Source: Lycorma delicatula
Lineage: Eukaryota; Arthropoda; Insecta; Hemiptera; Fulgoridae
Direction of reading: 5' to 3'
DNA: 64,000 bases
NCBI RefSeq assembly: GCF_047948215.1
Contig: NC_134465.1
Location: forward strand, 52,731,946-52,795,945
The notes below the pieces were generated by a model. The model saw nothing but the letters and a program-made list of their open reading frames with translations, did not search any database and was not told the DNA's origin. Shown piece by piece: positions 38,481 to 49,583 of the stretch. The translations under genes were made by a program, and so were the position numbers. Each line of letters begins with the position of its first letter. Position 1 is the first letter of the stretch.

Positions 38481-38830
38481 GATCAGTAGAACACTACCGA
38501 TAGTAACAACAATGCAATCATAACGTTCAGTGTATTGCTTGAGACAAGATGGTGTTTTCGCTAGATGAATGTCTTTTCATTGTCGAGTCGTACTTCAGTA
38601 CGAAATCAGCGGTCGCGGTGTAAGATTTGTTTCGCCATAAGTACCCAGATAAACCAGTTCCTAACAAAACATCAGTACTAAGGTTAGTCGCAAAGTTTAG
38701 AGAGATCGGTTCTGTTAACCTTTTCAGATCAGGAAGCCAGTAAAGTGGCTCTGTGCGGTGACAGTTTTAAAACGCTGTTACAAAAACATTTTATATGGGA
38801 TCTAAGTCGGTTATATTTTTTTATATTCAC
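38481..38830 (+). mobile_element. deletion derivative of an HTH-DDE transposon
   Basis: An ATG at 38,549 opens MVFSLDECLFIVESYFSTKS, then AVAV, a stop, and DLFRHKYPDKPVPNKTSVLR with LVAKFREIGSV. This is the DUF4817-type helix-turn-helix N-terminus common in insect mariner-like elements. Almost at once the sequence jumps to TVLKRCYKN, resembling the C-terminal VLKRCKKRNEA of the 43.3-kb relic, followed by TTTTATATGGGATC, which looks like element end. The catalytic core is therefore missing. The element ends were not confirmed as inverted repeats. Confidence 0.6.
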
Positions 38831-39501
38831 AAAGAAATCAGTTTTATTATACAATTTGAACTATAGTTATACGAATTAAAATGTTTTATTTGGACAAGAA
38901 AGAATATGACCATTTTTTTCTCAGAAATGTGCTTGTGTGTGTGTGTGTGACTGGTGTATTATAATTGCTATGAGGGTTACGGATTTATTTATTATTTACA
39001 AAACTAGCTTATTATATCAGCAACATAACGATGTATTGAAACACATAATAAGTTATGTTATACGGCACACACAAAAAAAAAAGGAATTTGTGGTCATAAA
39101 TGTGTCACTTTTATTTGAGGCCTAATAAATCTTTTCTGACAAAAGATATCGGCATCAATGAAACACATACCGATTCGTAATGAATAACAGTATACAGTAA
39201 AAATAGTTTTTTGTCAATCCGAATAGCCTTTTAAGTGGAGGGGATTTTTATAAAACGTAGTTTTTACTGAATCTCTTTCTTTATACTAACATATGTTACT
39301 TTATTGTGTGAGTGAGTACGAGTGAACTGCAGTAAGTAAACTATCGCAAACCGGCGTTCCGTTGGTAATATATTATTTCATTATTTTTTTCAAAATTACA
39401 TCGGTTTTTTTTTATTCAGTGCGATTTTTTTCACATATTGGGCGTTTTTTTTAAATTTGTGATTTTTTTTTATTTGCCGTAATTTTTTTTTTATCGAGAC
39501 A
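38831..39501. other. flank and 5' region of the piggyBac relic
   Basis: No gene supported. It holds a (GT)n stretch near 38,933-38,948 and T-rich sequence just before the transposase start. I looked for the CCC-type inverted terminus next to TTAA and did not find a convincing one. Confidence 0.35.
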
Positions 39502-41631
39502 ATGAATGACGAACAGATTAGGTTTGCTCTTGACGAAGAACTTTCAGATTATGACGAAAATGACAGTGACGACCTTGAGGGCTTGGATGACATCAAAAAT
39601 ACTGAAATTAGGAGTAACGATTTTTCGGAACCGCATCTCCTGAATTTTAGTAGCGACGATGATGATCCAGGTCATTCGATTAGTGATACTGACACGGAAC
39701 AGAAAATAAATGTAGCCGGTTCAGTTCTACATCCACATGCTGAAGGAAACGGTAATATATTTCATGAAATCCATTATCGTTCTCCAGTGCAGTTGGATGT
39801 TGAAATGCAACCAGCTGTTGAATTTCCTCTCCAAGATGAGGAACTTGACACGGCGGAGTTACAAGAAAATCCAACTGACCGGGCCCAAAATGACGAAACA
39901 GTTACAGATGACGAAGGTTACGAGTTGGAAGGTCGTCTGCCGGTTCTTGGAAATCCCTGGTTAGTTTGTACTGATAGGTGTAAATATGACACACTAAACA
40001 GTTTGCCTTTTACGGGTCCGGAACCAGGTGCATTTGTAAAGAATCCCGACCTTTTGGCTAAATCCGCTCCTCATAAGAGAGGTCGGCCTAAGAAGCGTCG
40101 TAGGAATTTACACAATGTGCCTGAATATATTCCTGATCCCCGTATTCATGGGCAGACGCCGTTTGCCGTATCTATGTTGTTTTTTGGGGCTATCCTTGAA
40201 AAAGTAACATCACAAACTAATTTGTATTTTCAAAGCCGTAGACCTGATAGGCCATTACCTAAGGACAGAATTCAAGGTGACGTTAGTCTTGCCCAGATGA
40301 AACGTTTCTTTGCAATCATCCTGGAAATGGGTCATACTGTAAGACACACTTTACAAGAATACTGGTCGACTGACGAGGTTTCCCATTTCGCTTGGTTTGG
40401 GAATACATTACCGAGAACTGTCTTTCTTCATATTTTGAAGTATTTACACTTCACTAACCAGGATCCACCGATAGAATCAGAAATGCAAACTGGTAACTAT
40501 GACCGTCTCTGGAGAGTACGCGAAATATTTTAAATTGCTCGTCAGAAATCTCGTGAACTCTGTAATCCACGACAACAAATTGTAGTTGATGAGGTTTTAT
40601 GCGCCTACAAGGGTAGAGTCTTGTTTCGGCAGTATATACCTAGTAAACGAAAGCGCTTTGGGATAAAGGTTTACAGACTTTTCGATAATTCTGGGTACAC
40701 ATTCGATATGAATGTATATCTCGGGAGACAACGAGAGGAACAAAATGTAAACGAAAAAATTACTGAACGTACAGTTATCGATCTAATTGCAGGTTATGAA
40801 AATTGTGGATATCATTTGTATATGGAAAATTTTTTTTCATCCCTGCAATTATATCGACGACTGAAAGATGTGGGAATTCTAGCTTGTGGAACAGCTCGAT
40901 CCAATCGTGCTGGAATGCCAGCTGAATTCACACGAAACAGACGTAAACAATTAGGTTTGACCAGACACCGGTTAGCCTGTCGTACGACACTGGATGGAAT
41001 ATCTTGTATTCTATTCAATGACAAGCGAATGGTAACACTTCTGTCTTCTATTCATGGGCCTGCTGAAGAGGGTAAATACAGTGTAACAATTCACGGTACA
41101 GAAAATGTCGTGAGACCTGTAATGATTGTAGATTACAATAATTATATGGGGGCTGTTGATCAATCTTATCTTCTGTCTTCAAGCTATTACTTACATAGGC
41201 GCATGACAAAATGGACGAAAAAACTTTTTTCCACATTTTTGACATGCTCTTTTTCCACATTTTTGATATGCTTCTTGTCAATGCTTATACGGCTTACAAT
41301 AAATGATAAATAATACGGCAATAAGATGGAGAAGAACCAATCCTTCTGATGGTTTCGAAATGAGGTTTTGAAAGGGCTTGTTTCATCATCTCCTACGAGA
41401 TTTTCTGCACGAGGATCTTATGTAAGAAATCGTGAATTTTTACGTCTTGAAAGTTGTGAAGCAAGACATTTTCCTAAACGTGAGGGAACAAACAGTTTTA
41501 GACAATGCGTTGTGTGCTCGGCAAACGGCATTCGCGTAAGATCAGTCTGGAGGTGTGTGGCTTGTGAGGTACCACTCTGTTTAGATGGATGCTTTCTCGT
41601 GTATCACACACGCCAAAATATCACCAACTAG
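39502..41631 (+). pseudogene. piggyBac-family transposase pseudogene
   Basis: The start ATG at 39,502 opens 343 codons: an acidic N-terminus (Asp/Glu-rich to about residue 140), an AT-hook/NLS-like KRGRPKKRRR (residues 192-201), then the start of the DDE_Tnp_1_7 domain (QTNLYFQS, ILEMGH, YLHFTNQD, YDRLWRVREIF). A TAA at 40,531 interrupts it with the frame continuing: VVDEVLCAYKGR (first catalytic Asp), RQYIPSKRKRFGIKVY, HLYMENFFSS (usual MDNF, so the second Asp is Glu) and YNNYMGAVDQ. A tandem duplication of about 24 bases at 41,225-41,272 shifts the frame. After another break a zinc-ribbon-like tail follows (CVVCSANGIR, WRCVACEVPLCLDGCF). Dead by at least three lesions. Confidence 0.93.
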
Positions 41632-42340
41632 GGGTAAGAGCTTTTTATTTATTACTTCATTTTATTTGTTTAGGTTATTTATTATTTTTCATCTATTTCA
41701 TTCTTTTGTTTTTTTGGGGAATCTCCCATATTGCGATTTATATGTTGGTGTAAAAACTAGTGCGCGCTCGTAATTTCTTATTTTATATATTATATATATA
41801 TAATATATATTACGATTTTATATACATAGTAACATAAAAAATAACTGTTGTTTGTACCGAATAGCTTGTAATTACTGGGGTAATTATTATGCGTTTCATG
41901 AACTCTATTGCCCCCCCCCCCCCGTGGGGTGTAACAGCAATACTCTGTTGTAAAAAAAGATTTTTTACGTAATAAATGCTCTAAGGAAGTCTTATAATTT
42001 TTAAAATAAATTTTACATTATATGTAACGCTAAGAAAAAATAAATAACTATAAAAATTTCTCGAAACTGATATGCTAATTAATCTGTAATTTATGACACG
42101 GGTTTTTCATCATATTTTGCCCAACTTTCAACCGATTTGCTTGAAAGTATTTTTTTTTTAATCAGCAAACTATGTTTCATAAACACAAATAAAAAAAAAA
42201 AAAATTTCGCTAATAAAAAACGCGGTAGAAATGCGCAAAAAAAATTCTGCAATTAAATTATCGTAATTTTTGTACGGTTTCAATTTTTTTGTTGTTACAG
42301 GCATAAAAAATATCCAATCGTAAGGTTTTTTTTTTTGTCA
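41632..42340. other. 3' flank of piggyBac relic, AT-rich
   Basis: It holds a TA-rich palindromic segment at about 41,790-41,810 and a C13 run at 41,911-41,923. No gene. The piggyBac right terminus should be in this stretch but could not be identified. Confidence 0.35.
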
Positions 42341-42344
42341 GAAT

Positions 42345-43350
42345 CTGTTAAATCTCGTTAATATACTGTAATTTTTTGAAAATTTTTTCACAAGAGGGTA
42401 GCATAAGACTATGAAGAGAGGCAATCAGATACCAACTATTTTTGCGGAGCGCTAAGAAGCGCGGAGCATTGTGATGGGAAAAGGTTAATAACAAGGAACA
42501 CAAAAGATCTGGGTCAGTGTTGAATACAGATACAGTCATTGAAATCAAAGACCGATTACTCGCCTCGTCAAATAAATCGGTCAGACGTTTGTCTGCTGAA
42601 ATTAATTTGTCTAAATCGACTGTTCATCGGGCAACCAAACGATTACAATTACGACCTTATCGCATTCAAACGGTTCATCCACTTCTTGAGCCCGACAAAG
42701 AAAAACGGCTACAATATTGTCAACGGTTCCGTCGATTTCTGCGTGAGGGAATTAATGTTATGGATTCGTTATTTTTCACAGATGAAGCACGGTTTCATTT
42801 GGACGGCTACGTAAACAGCCAAAACAGTAGAATTTGGAGCGCTGAAAATCCCAACGGCTATCACGAAAAACAATTACACCCGCAGAAGTCGGGCGTGTGG
42901 TGCGCGATATCGCGGAAGAAATAATCGGTCCTATTTTTTTTTCGAGTATACCATTAATGCAGAACGATATCAGGAGATTTTATTACAGTTCATCGCACTC
43001 TTAGAAGAGGAAGACAGACACTGCCGGCTACAACATGACGGTGCGACATCGCACTACGCCCGTTCAACTTCTGATTTCGTCGAGGAATTCTTTGGTAATC
43101 GTGTTATCGGTCGAGGCTTGTGGCCACCAAGATCTCCAGATTTGACTGCGGCGGATTTTTTTCTATTGGGTTACCTCAAAGAAAAAGCCTACATCAACAA
43201 ACCACGAACACTTGAACGGTTGAAAGTCAATATTGAACAAGCTGTATTAAATATCCAGCCACAAACTTTGAAAAAAAGTTACAAGAAACGCTGTAAAAAG
43301 AAATGAAGCTTGGATTCAAGAAGATGGCGGCCACTTCCAACATTTACTCT
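42345..43350 (+). pseudogene. HTH-DDE (mariner-like) transposase pseudogene
   Basis: From about 42,485 the plus strand reads NKEHKRSGSVLNTDTVIEIK, then NKSVRRLSAEINLSKSTVHR (second helix-turn-helix) and the catalytic core SLFFTDEARFHLDGYVNSQN and SGVWCAIS. A frameshift near 42,920-42,945 moves to another frame: LQHDGATSHYARSTSDFVEE, WPPRSPDLTAADFFLLGYLK, KPRTLERLKVNIEQAVLNIQ. All three acidic positions survive; 38 residues separate the second and third by hand count. The N-terminal DUF4817-like part is broken by stops, and a C-terminal shift gives RNEAWIQEDGGHFQHLL near 43,300. Terminal repeats were not found. Confidence 0.82.
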
Positions 43351-43429
43351 AAATGTAAGGTAAGGATGGTAATAATAAAAATTACATTTACATTTACACA
43401 TGCCTTTTTATTATTTCAATACCTACCAA

Positions 43430-43735
43430 TATAAGGTTGGGTTGCGTTTTATATGGGACACGGTGTGTATGTATATATATACATATAGATCGAAGTTTTG
43501 AGAAAATTAAGTATTTTTTAACCGGATCCGAATTTTCGGAAGAAAACCGCAAATATCTCGAAAATGATAGGTCCGAGGGTTCTGACAATTTTTTTCGAAC
43601 CTCCGCGAAAATATTCCATCCCCTGCCAGTGGTACCCGTCGGTTGATAATATTTCCAAGTGCCCCCGGGGCGCCCCGTAATATCTCGGCAACCTCTAGTC
43701 CGATTTTCACGATTCAAACGGCGTATATATCAACG
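43430..43735. repeat. unclassified interspersed repeat
   Basis: A less AT-rich segment beginning near TATATGGGACACGGTGTGTA, containing CCCCCGGGGCGCCCC and phrases such as AATATCTCGGCAACCTCTAG. The composition differs from its flanks and it is non-coding, so I take it as a repeat piece. It abuts a LINE 3' end. Family unknown. Confidence 0.4.
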
Positions 43736-43739
43736 AAAA

Positions 43740-43901
43740 AAATTGTGTAGGCAGGCCTCGTTTGGATTATGTAAAACAAATTGTTAGGGATGTAGGATAT
43801 ATAGGAGATATACCGAAATGAAACGATTAGCACTAGATAGGGAATCTTGGAGAGCTGCACCAAACCAGTCAAATGACTGAAGACAAAAAAAAATAGAGCA
43901 A
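43740..43901 (+). mobile_element. LINE 3' end with A tail
   Basis: The plus strand reads FDYVKQIVRDVGYIG and later LALDRESWRAAPNQSND, then a stop and a short poly(A). The order RPRxxYxxQIxxDVG...DRExWRAxxNQS is the C-terminus of a common insect LINE polyprotein. Only the last roughly 50 codons are present, consistent with severe 5' truncation. Confidence 0.75.
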
Positions 43902-45641
43902 GTATGGTAAAATTCGAAAGAAAATTCACTATTTCACTGTTTTTCAGAAATTGAAGTAAATACAATAAAAAAAATATATCGTTAAGTTTATACATATATT
44001 TACGTTACTAACTTGAAATTAGCTAAATCTAAAATCTTCAAATCTATCTCGGAGAATTCTATATACTGATGTTATTAACTTGGAATGTTAAAGAAAAGGA
44101 GAGATTAAGGGATATCAGGGGTCATTTGCCGGGAAAGTTTAGCAACCCTGTAATGTTCTGAACGTGTGTTACACAATATTTACACTTACTTTATTAATTA
44201 ATTCTGTATACGCAGTTCGATCTTTCATTCTAAAATAATTACAACAGCAGCCATCTACATTTACATGGAACAGCTGTCTTATGAAAAATTCTTTTATACT
44301 GTTCTAATTAGGATGCATAACTTATAAACTATTAATTACTGTCGTATTACAACATCGATTTTAATAAAACTTTTATTAACGATAATATATTATAAAAACC
44401 TGAATTGTTCCTATTTTTTATAAAGCATATTTAGGAGGTCGATGACCTTAAAAAAAATTAACTCCGGACGCAATCGATGCCATCATTTTCACTAAATACT
44501 GACAGGTGGACAGAGAAGTATCAGTCTTAGAAAATAAGAAAAATCACAAGAAATATTTTATTTAAGTATTTTGTTTTAAGATTAGATATAATGGTGTGAA
44601 ACCCGAACGGCTGTCGTATCGGCGTAAACGATCGTATACCAATCATTAGAGTCTGATTTTAGAAACTAAAAAGATAAATAATAATCAACACAGATCCAAT
44701 AGGCAATGCATATGAAGTAGTTAAACAAGACAGTTGATGAAAAACAAATTACGATTAAAATAATAGATCGGATGAAATAAATTTTACCGTGAAGCTAACT
44801 TTGAGACTGTTCACCGCTTTTTGTAACACCAAAAAAAGAGAATTCCAAAAGAATACGCCTCTGATGGTGTAATTTTCCAACCTCAATAAAACGCTAAAAT
44901 GGTTGCGATTTGTAGGAGTGAAGACCTAATGGTTTTCATTGAAGAACACTAATACGTTGGTGGTGATAAGACTTTTTCGAGGCTATCTATATGACGATGT
45001 TATTACTAAAAAATGAAAATTATGACTTTTCATGATTATTGACGATTTATGGTCCCCAATTACGTCAAAACAGAGTAAACAGATCCTTTGAAGGTCAACT
45101 GGAATATATTTTGATCAGAGGTTATGAAATAACGATCACATGTTTACACATCTATCAGCAAACAACGCAGGATGGATTTCTAGAACATCAAGAAAATCGA
45201 CTTCAAAAATAATTTGGTATGTTATTTATCTCATGCGAACAATTTTATGAAGACCGCATTCTTCAGTTTAGGAATAATAGTTACACAAAAGGGAGAGATT
45301 CTTATGGCTTTTGATAACTTCTGAAATTCCGACGTAATTCAACAACCAAGAGTAAAAATAATACTGATTTCGAAAAAAATTAATTTTTTTTTAAAGTGAT
45401 TAACAAAAAAACATTAACCGTTAAGATTTAATTTTAACGGTAAATATTAATTTTAACGATAAATTTTAATTTATAATATATTAATAAAATAAAAATTAAA
45501 TACTTGTGTTTCTGCCGTATTTGTAACTGTTTTGAGTTTTATAAAAAAAATCTTATTACAAATTTTTAATATTGATGCAAATTAAAAAAATATATATATA
45601 TAAACCTTTAAACAAAGATAAAAAAAAAAAATATATGTATA

Positions 45642-45704
<63 letters not shown>

Positions 45705-45957
45705 TTTAAATAAAGATGAACTTTATTTAAGTCGATGTAATACAGTACAATATTCAACCTAATCATAAAAACGTTTATCTGAAACGTTTTCTTAGGAGAA
45801 AACGTTTTCGTACGAATATGTACGAAAACGTAATATTACGTCAATACGAAAACGAGTTTTAACTATCAGGTAAACAGATTGATTTCCCTAATTGTATAGT
45901 AACATTCACAGACAGTTAAAATAAAAAAAAAACTTAATTAAAATAATCGTGATTTAC
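43902..45957. other. AT-rich stretch with long (TA)n tract
   Basis: No supported gene. It includes two tandem near-copies of a segment ending AACCTTTAAA-AAAGAT next to (TA)n (45,593-45,622 and 45,631-45,717) and the (TA)n tract at 45,631-45,700. A segment at 44,440-45,350 is less AT-rich and may be a decayed element, but neither strand gave a motif I trust. Confidence 0.35.
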
Positions 45958-46567
45958 CTTAGATGTTCTTTTTTTTTTGTACACGTTATAAGTTCTTTTA
46001 CTTAAACACGGCGAAGATTTAGTTCTAATTATTTTATTAGTTTTTGTATTTAAATACGGCGAAAAAGTTTTATTAAATTTTGTATTTAAATACGGCGAAG
46101 GTTTTGTCGTAATAATCTTATTCGTTTTTGTACTTATATTCGGCGAAGATCTTGTCCTAATAATTTTATTCGTTTTTGTACTTAAATACGGCGAAGATCT
46201 TGTCCTAATAATTTTATTCGTTTTTGTACTTAACGGCGAAGATTTAACTCTTTTTTCAGTACTAGAACTGCTGCTGCTGCTATCATAATACACTTTACTA
46301 TCATACGTCGCACCAAACTCACTTTTTGAAAGCGTTTTTAATTCAGATGAAGACCCTGTTACACATTCAATTGGTTTCATGCTATTCGATGAAGGCGAAT
46401 CAGAATCACTAGCACTAGTACTACTACTACTAACATCATTTTTAGTAAAAGATTCAGAACTAGGGTTATTAAGAAATGATGATGATGATGACAACGACGA
46501 TGAGGATGACCACCACAAATATTTCTTCTTTTTCATTGTAGTACTACTGCTACTGCTACTGCTGCTG

Positions 46568-46617
<50 letters not shown>

Positions 46618-46642
46618 GCTGCTACTACTACAACCACTACAA
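45958..46642 (-). CDS. serine-rich repeat protein exon, unknown family
   Basis: Seen: a minus-strand open exon with a run of about 28 serines, then KKKKYLWW, more serine tracts (SSSSSLSSSSSF, DSSSSSSS) and five to six tandem repeats of about 16-17 residues of the form SSPYLSTKTNKIIRTR. It ends KKKRTSK at an AAG|GTAAAT donor (45,957). The boundary assumes an acceptor at TTCTAAAAG (AG at 46,644-46,643). The other reading starts at the ATG at 46,722, giving MKMIVYISVLINFYFSGGYC, a plausible signal peptide, and a 262-residue frame to the stop at 45,934. The exon at 35.05-35.39 kb has the same KSCSG start and phases. The complement frame through the same triplets reads poly-Leu and is taken as an artefact. 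No domain is recognised. Confidence 0.55.
46000..46255 (-). repeat. coding tandem repeat, about 48-51 bases
   Basis: Five to six imperfect copies of a unit whose complement reads AAATACGGCGAAGATCTTGT. It encodes the SSPYLSTKTNKIIRTR-type repeat of the serine-rich exon. Unit length changes by multiples of three, so the frame is kept. Confidence 0.85.
46540..46628. repeat. trinucleotide tract (AGT/AGC on minus)
   Basis: About 28 mixed AGT/AGC triplets on the minus strand encode the longest serine run. Mixing of the two codons makes it partly resistant to slippage. Confidence 0.9.
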
Positions 46643-46722
46643 CTTTTAGAACAATAACCACCAGAAAAATAGAAATTTATTAATACTGAAATATATACTA
46701 TCATTTTCATATTTAAATTCAT

Positions 46723-47799
46723 AATAATTTATAAAACACAATAATTTAAGTAAAAAAACAGAAATGATAACGTTATTAAAATTTCAACTAATTCTTGAAA
46801 AGATAATTAAGACTACTAAAATATCAAGTAACACTATTCCAATTATAAATACCGCTACAAAAAAACAAAAATAATATACGTGTATCTTTTAATTAGTTTA
46901 AACTGATAAAAAACATTAAAAAAAATAAGATAAAGTAACCATACTGTCAATATTTAGAATTTATAACATTACTGCAATTATATTAACGAATTCTTTTTGT
47001 TATCAGTGCTTATCAATCAAACAAGTTTAAGTAGATGAAGGGGGAAAAAGTCGATCAGATTTTCAACAATATTTTCGTAAATTAAAAAAAAAAAAATATG
47101 TAAAAGAAAAATCGTATTAATATTATTATTCGTTGAATTTTGTTTTAATTTTCAATTTAATTATTACTTTGAAATACATACCGGAATTAAAATTTCTAAC
47201 CCTTCACTTAATTCCAAACTATAAAATTAAGTTGATTTAAAAACTTTTTTTTTTCAAATTTTACTACGTTTTAAAAAATTGTTTATTTTATTTAAAATAT
47301 AAAAATCTCACAAGCTACGTAAAAGATACATATAAAATTAACACGGAAAATGACACGGATTAATAAAAACGTAGCTAAATGCACGATGGAATACAACAGT
47401 ATACTTGTTACACCCGAAATTTTCAACTAAATTATCTTCAATTTTAGGGGGAAGGGAGAAGGAAACGCTGACCTGACGGGCGTACGCGCATATTAATTTA
47501 CGATTAAACAGTTCTTTAGACGTCGGCAGTAGAATCTAATTAAAAAAAAATATATATATATAATGAAAAATTAAACACGCATGACGCACGCGTACACGTC
47601 TAAATAAAAACGTTAAAAATATAAACGGACTTTACATCAAAGTCTACAGATGAAGAGAGGAATACTTTTTTTAAGTTCATGACAACGGCACAGGTTTCTA
47701 CATAGAAGAGTTAAAACTTTCGGGAAAGTACGAGATGTGATCAAACAAAACTTACACGACCTAACTTAAACTTACATGACTCGTATAAAATACTTATCC
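46723..47799. other. AT-rich stretch upstream of serine-rich exon
   Basis: No gene or repeat is supported. It would contain the promoter or an upstream intron of the serine-rich gene; no promoter motif is identifiable. Confidence 0.35.
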
Positions 47800-48420
47800 T
47801 ATTAAGTTTAAAAATTAATCCCAATCTGATGTAATATATTTAACCCGGTTTTTGGAAGCTTTTTAAAATAAATTTTAGAGAGTACAATAAAAAAATTGTC
47901 GCATTTATTTTGATCTCTTCCTTATTCTTCAAATCTTTAGGCGGGAATTTTATGCTTATGAAAGTACCATAAAGGGAGCCGTCTGGTGAGTAAGGAATCT
48001 TTCTTTCTTTTTTCCTGTTTAGCCTCCGGTAAATCTACCGTTGAGATAATTCTTCAGAGGATGAATGAGAATGATATGTATGAGTGTAAGTCTTGTACAT
48101 TCTCAGTTCGACCATTCCTGAGATGTGTGGTTAATTGAAACCCAACCAACAAAGAACACCGGTATCCACGATCTAGTATTCAAATCCGAGTAAAAATAAC
48201 TGGCTTTACTGAGACTTGAACGCTGTAACTCTCGACTTTCCAAATCAGCTGATTTGGGAAGTAAGGAACCTACTGAAGTCATTCGATCCCGTCTTTTATC
48301 AAGAATCTCTGGATAAATTGTTATCCAGGGGAAGAGCGTCGTCGTGATGTATTTTCAAATCGTCATTTTTCCAAAACTGTGAATATTTGTATCGATCAGC
48401 ATCTCTTAACCGGTGAAAAA
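47800..48420 (-). pseudogene. mariner (DD34D-like) pseudogene split by a SINE
   Basis: The minus strand, right of the SINE, reads ADRYKYSQFWKNDDLKIHHD, like RRKRPELWKNNNWILHHDNA of mariner transposases, continuing DALPLDNNLSRDS. Left of the SINE it reads LPYSPDGSL (usual YSPDLAPCD), FISIKFPPKDLKNKEEIKIN and AT (usual FPKLKLPLKGRRFESIEEIKANAT). The two halves meet where the SINE lies. Stops, lost catalytic residues and degraded C-terminus show it is dead. A possible further mariner-like C-terminal piece (NCFQKWKHLRDKFIKV) lies on the plus strand at about 48,590-48,690. Confidence 0.7.
47998..48259 (-). mobile_element. tRNA-derived SINE inside mariner relic
   Basis: A reverse copy from tail CCTGTTTAGCCTCCGGTAAA to the B-box region; the extreme head is lost after CAAATCAGCTGATTTGGGA. 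Flanking direct repeats AGTAAGGAA are at 47,989-47,997 and 48,260-48,268. It interrupts a mariner pseudogene, so it is younger than that element. Confidence 0.88.
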
Positions 48421-48779
48421 CGGTTTTGTTTTTTATAGTCAGCTTGTCCTCGAGAAGCAAAAAAGACTGCCATGGTTTGTTAATCAGAAAAGACCGCCGG
48501 AAAGAATTTCATGTCGTCGTGAAAATTCATCACGTGACAACTCTCCAGATATGAAGACGATAAGATCCATAGAAATGCAAGAGGACTTATGGTATTCGCT
48601 AAAAATAATCCTGAAAACTGCTTCCAAAAATGGAAACATCTCCGAGATAAGTTTATTAAGGTCAAGTATTTCTGTTTTTATGAGCCAAGGTTTGATCCTT
48701 CTGTTTTACCAAATTCTCGCATAAAGAATATGTATCATTTTTTTACCTCAAATTTTCACGAAAAAATATTTTAAATATC

Positions 48780-49510
48780 GTAATGAGTTATACATGATAT
48801 ATCATCATTATACTATAACAATTCATTATTAAGTAATGATGATGACTACAAAATAAATAAGATCCGAGTCTCAAAAATCTTCTAAATTATTCGGAAGAAC
48901 TTACTACGACATAAAGGAAACACTTCTACACCAAAAAATAAATAAAATCAATGAAATAGGTTTAACTCGTAAAAAATAAAATGTGCATAAATTCTAACAA
49001 ACAAAAAAATTGGTAGATTTCAGGTCTTTTACTTTCTCGTCTAGACAACGCTATAACTCTTAGAAGGGAAAAAATATTGTAATCGGTCCAGTTTACGTAT
49101 ATGCGCTGGAAGGAAATTTTTCGGATGTTAATGTTCGTATGAACACGCGCACGCGCGTGTGTTCGGTGATGGCCTCCAAATCAACTTATATCTCCAGAAC
49201 TACTGGACCGATTGGTCAGATTACTTCTATATACGAGGCATTGATGTTATTAAATTTTCAACTTAAAAGGTCACGGGGGTGAGGATGTAGAACAAGGTAA
49301 ATCGAGAGATTTCGCCTAAATTAGGTAATATTTTTTTCTTAGGCACAATTGTTAACTATTAAAAAATCACAATATTTGCAAAAATTCTTTTTTGAAAAAT
49401 CATACTCCCACCACAAAAATTGCTCTAAATACTGCTACGTTGTGGCGTCGCAGGTGAGTAGTAGATTTAAATAAGTTAATAATATTTAAAATGTAAAAAA
49501 TTAACTCAAT
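48780..49510. other. AT-rich, no gene
   Basis: No gene. A segment at about 49,020-49,330 is less AT-rich and contains a GCGCACGCGCGTGTGT run (about 49,147); it may be an old repeat. Confidence 0.3.
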
Positions 49511-49583
49511 TTGGCCGGGTATTGAATTCGATCGCCCGGTATCTAGTGCGTTAAAAGCCTCGCGGCTACACCAGTCTGCCGAC
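49511..49583 (-). mobile_element. tRNA-like SINE head, third type
   Basis: The minus strand reads GTCGGCAGACTGGTGTAGCC (A-box-like TGGTGTAGCC) and GGGCGATCGAATTCAATACC (B-box-like). A stem-like CCGGGCGAT/ATACCCGG context gives a T-arm. The acceptor stem is not convincing, and AT-rich body sequence follows, so I call it a SINE head rather than a tRNA gene. Confidence 0.45.

Noticed and set aside
43394..43717. Frames on both strands
   Set aside because: They lie in an interspersed repeat of higher GC content; overlapping opposite-strand frames are mutually exclusive and lack domains.
44440..45350. Possible decayed transposase
   Set aside because: I compared the readings with mariner, piggyBac and hAT motifs and found no ordered match, so no call was made.
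46379..46657. Open frame with a long leucine run on the plus strand
   Set aside because: It is the complement of the serine codons of the minus-strand exon. The minus reading has a coherent signal-like start, peptide repeats and splice sites; the plus reading is only the triplet tract.
48480..48780. Second mariner C-terminal piece on the plus strand
   Set aside because: NCFQKWKHLRDKFIKV resembles the mariner C-terminus, but the match is a single short block on the strand opposite to the clear relic. Kept only as a remark.
49511..49583. tRNA gene on the minus strand
   Set aside because: The D and T arms are only partly formed and no acceptor stem is convincing; it is better read as a SINE head.
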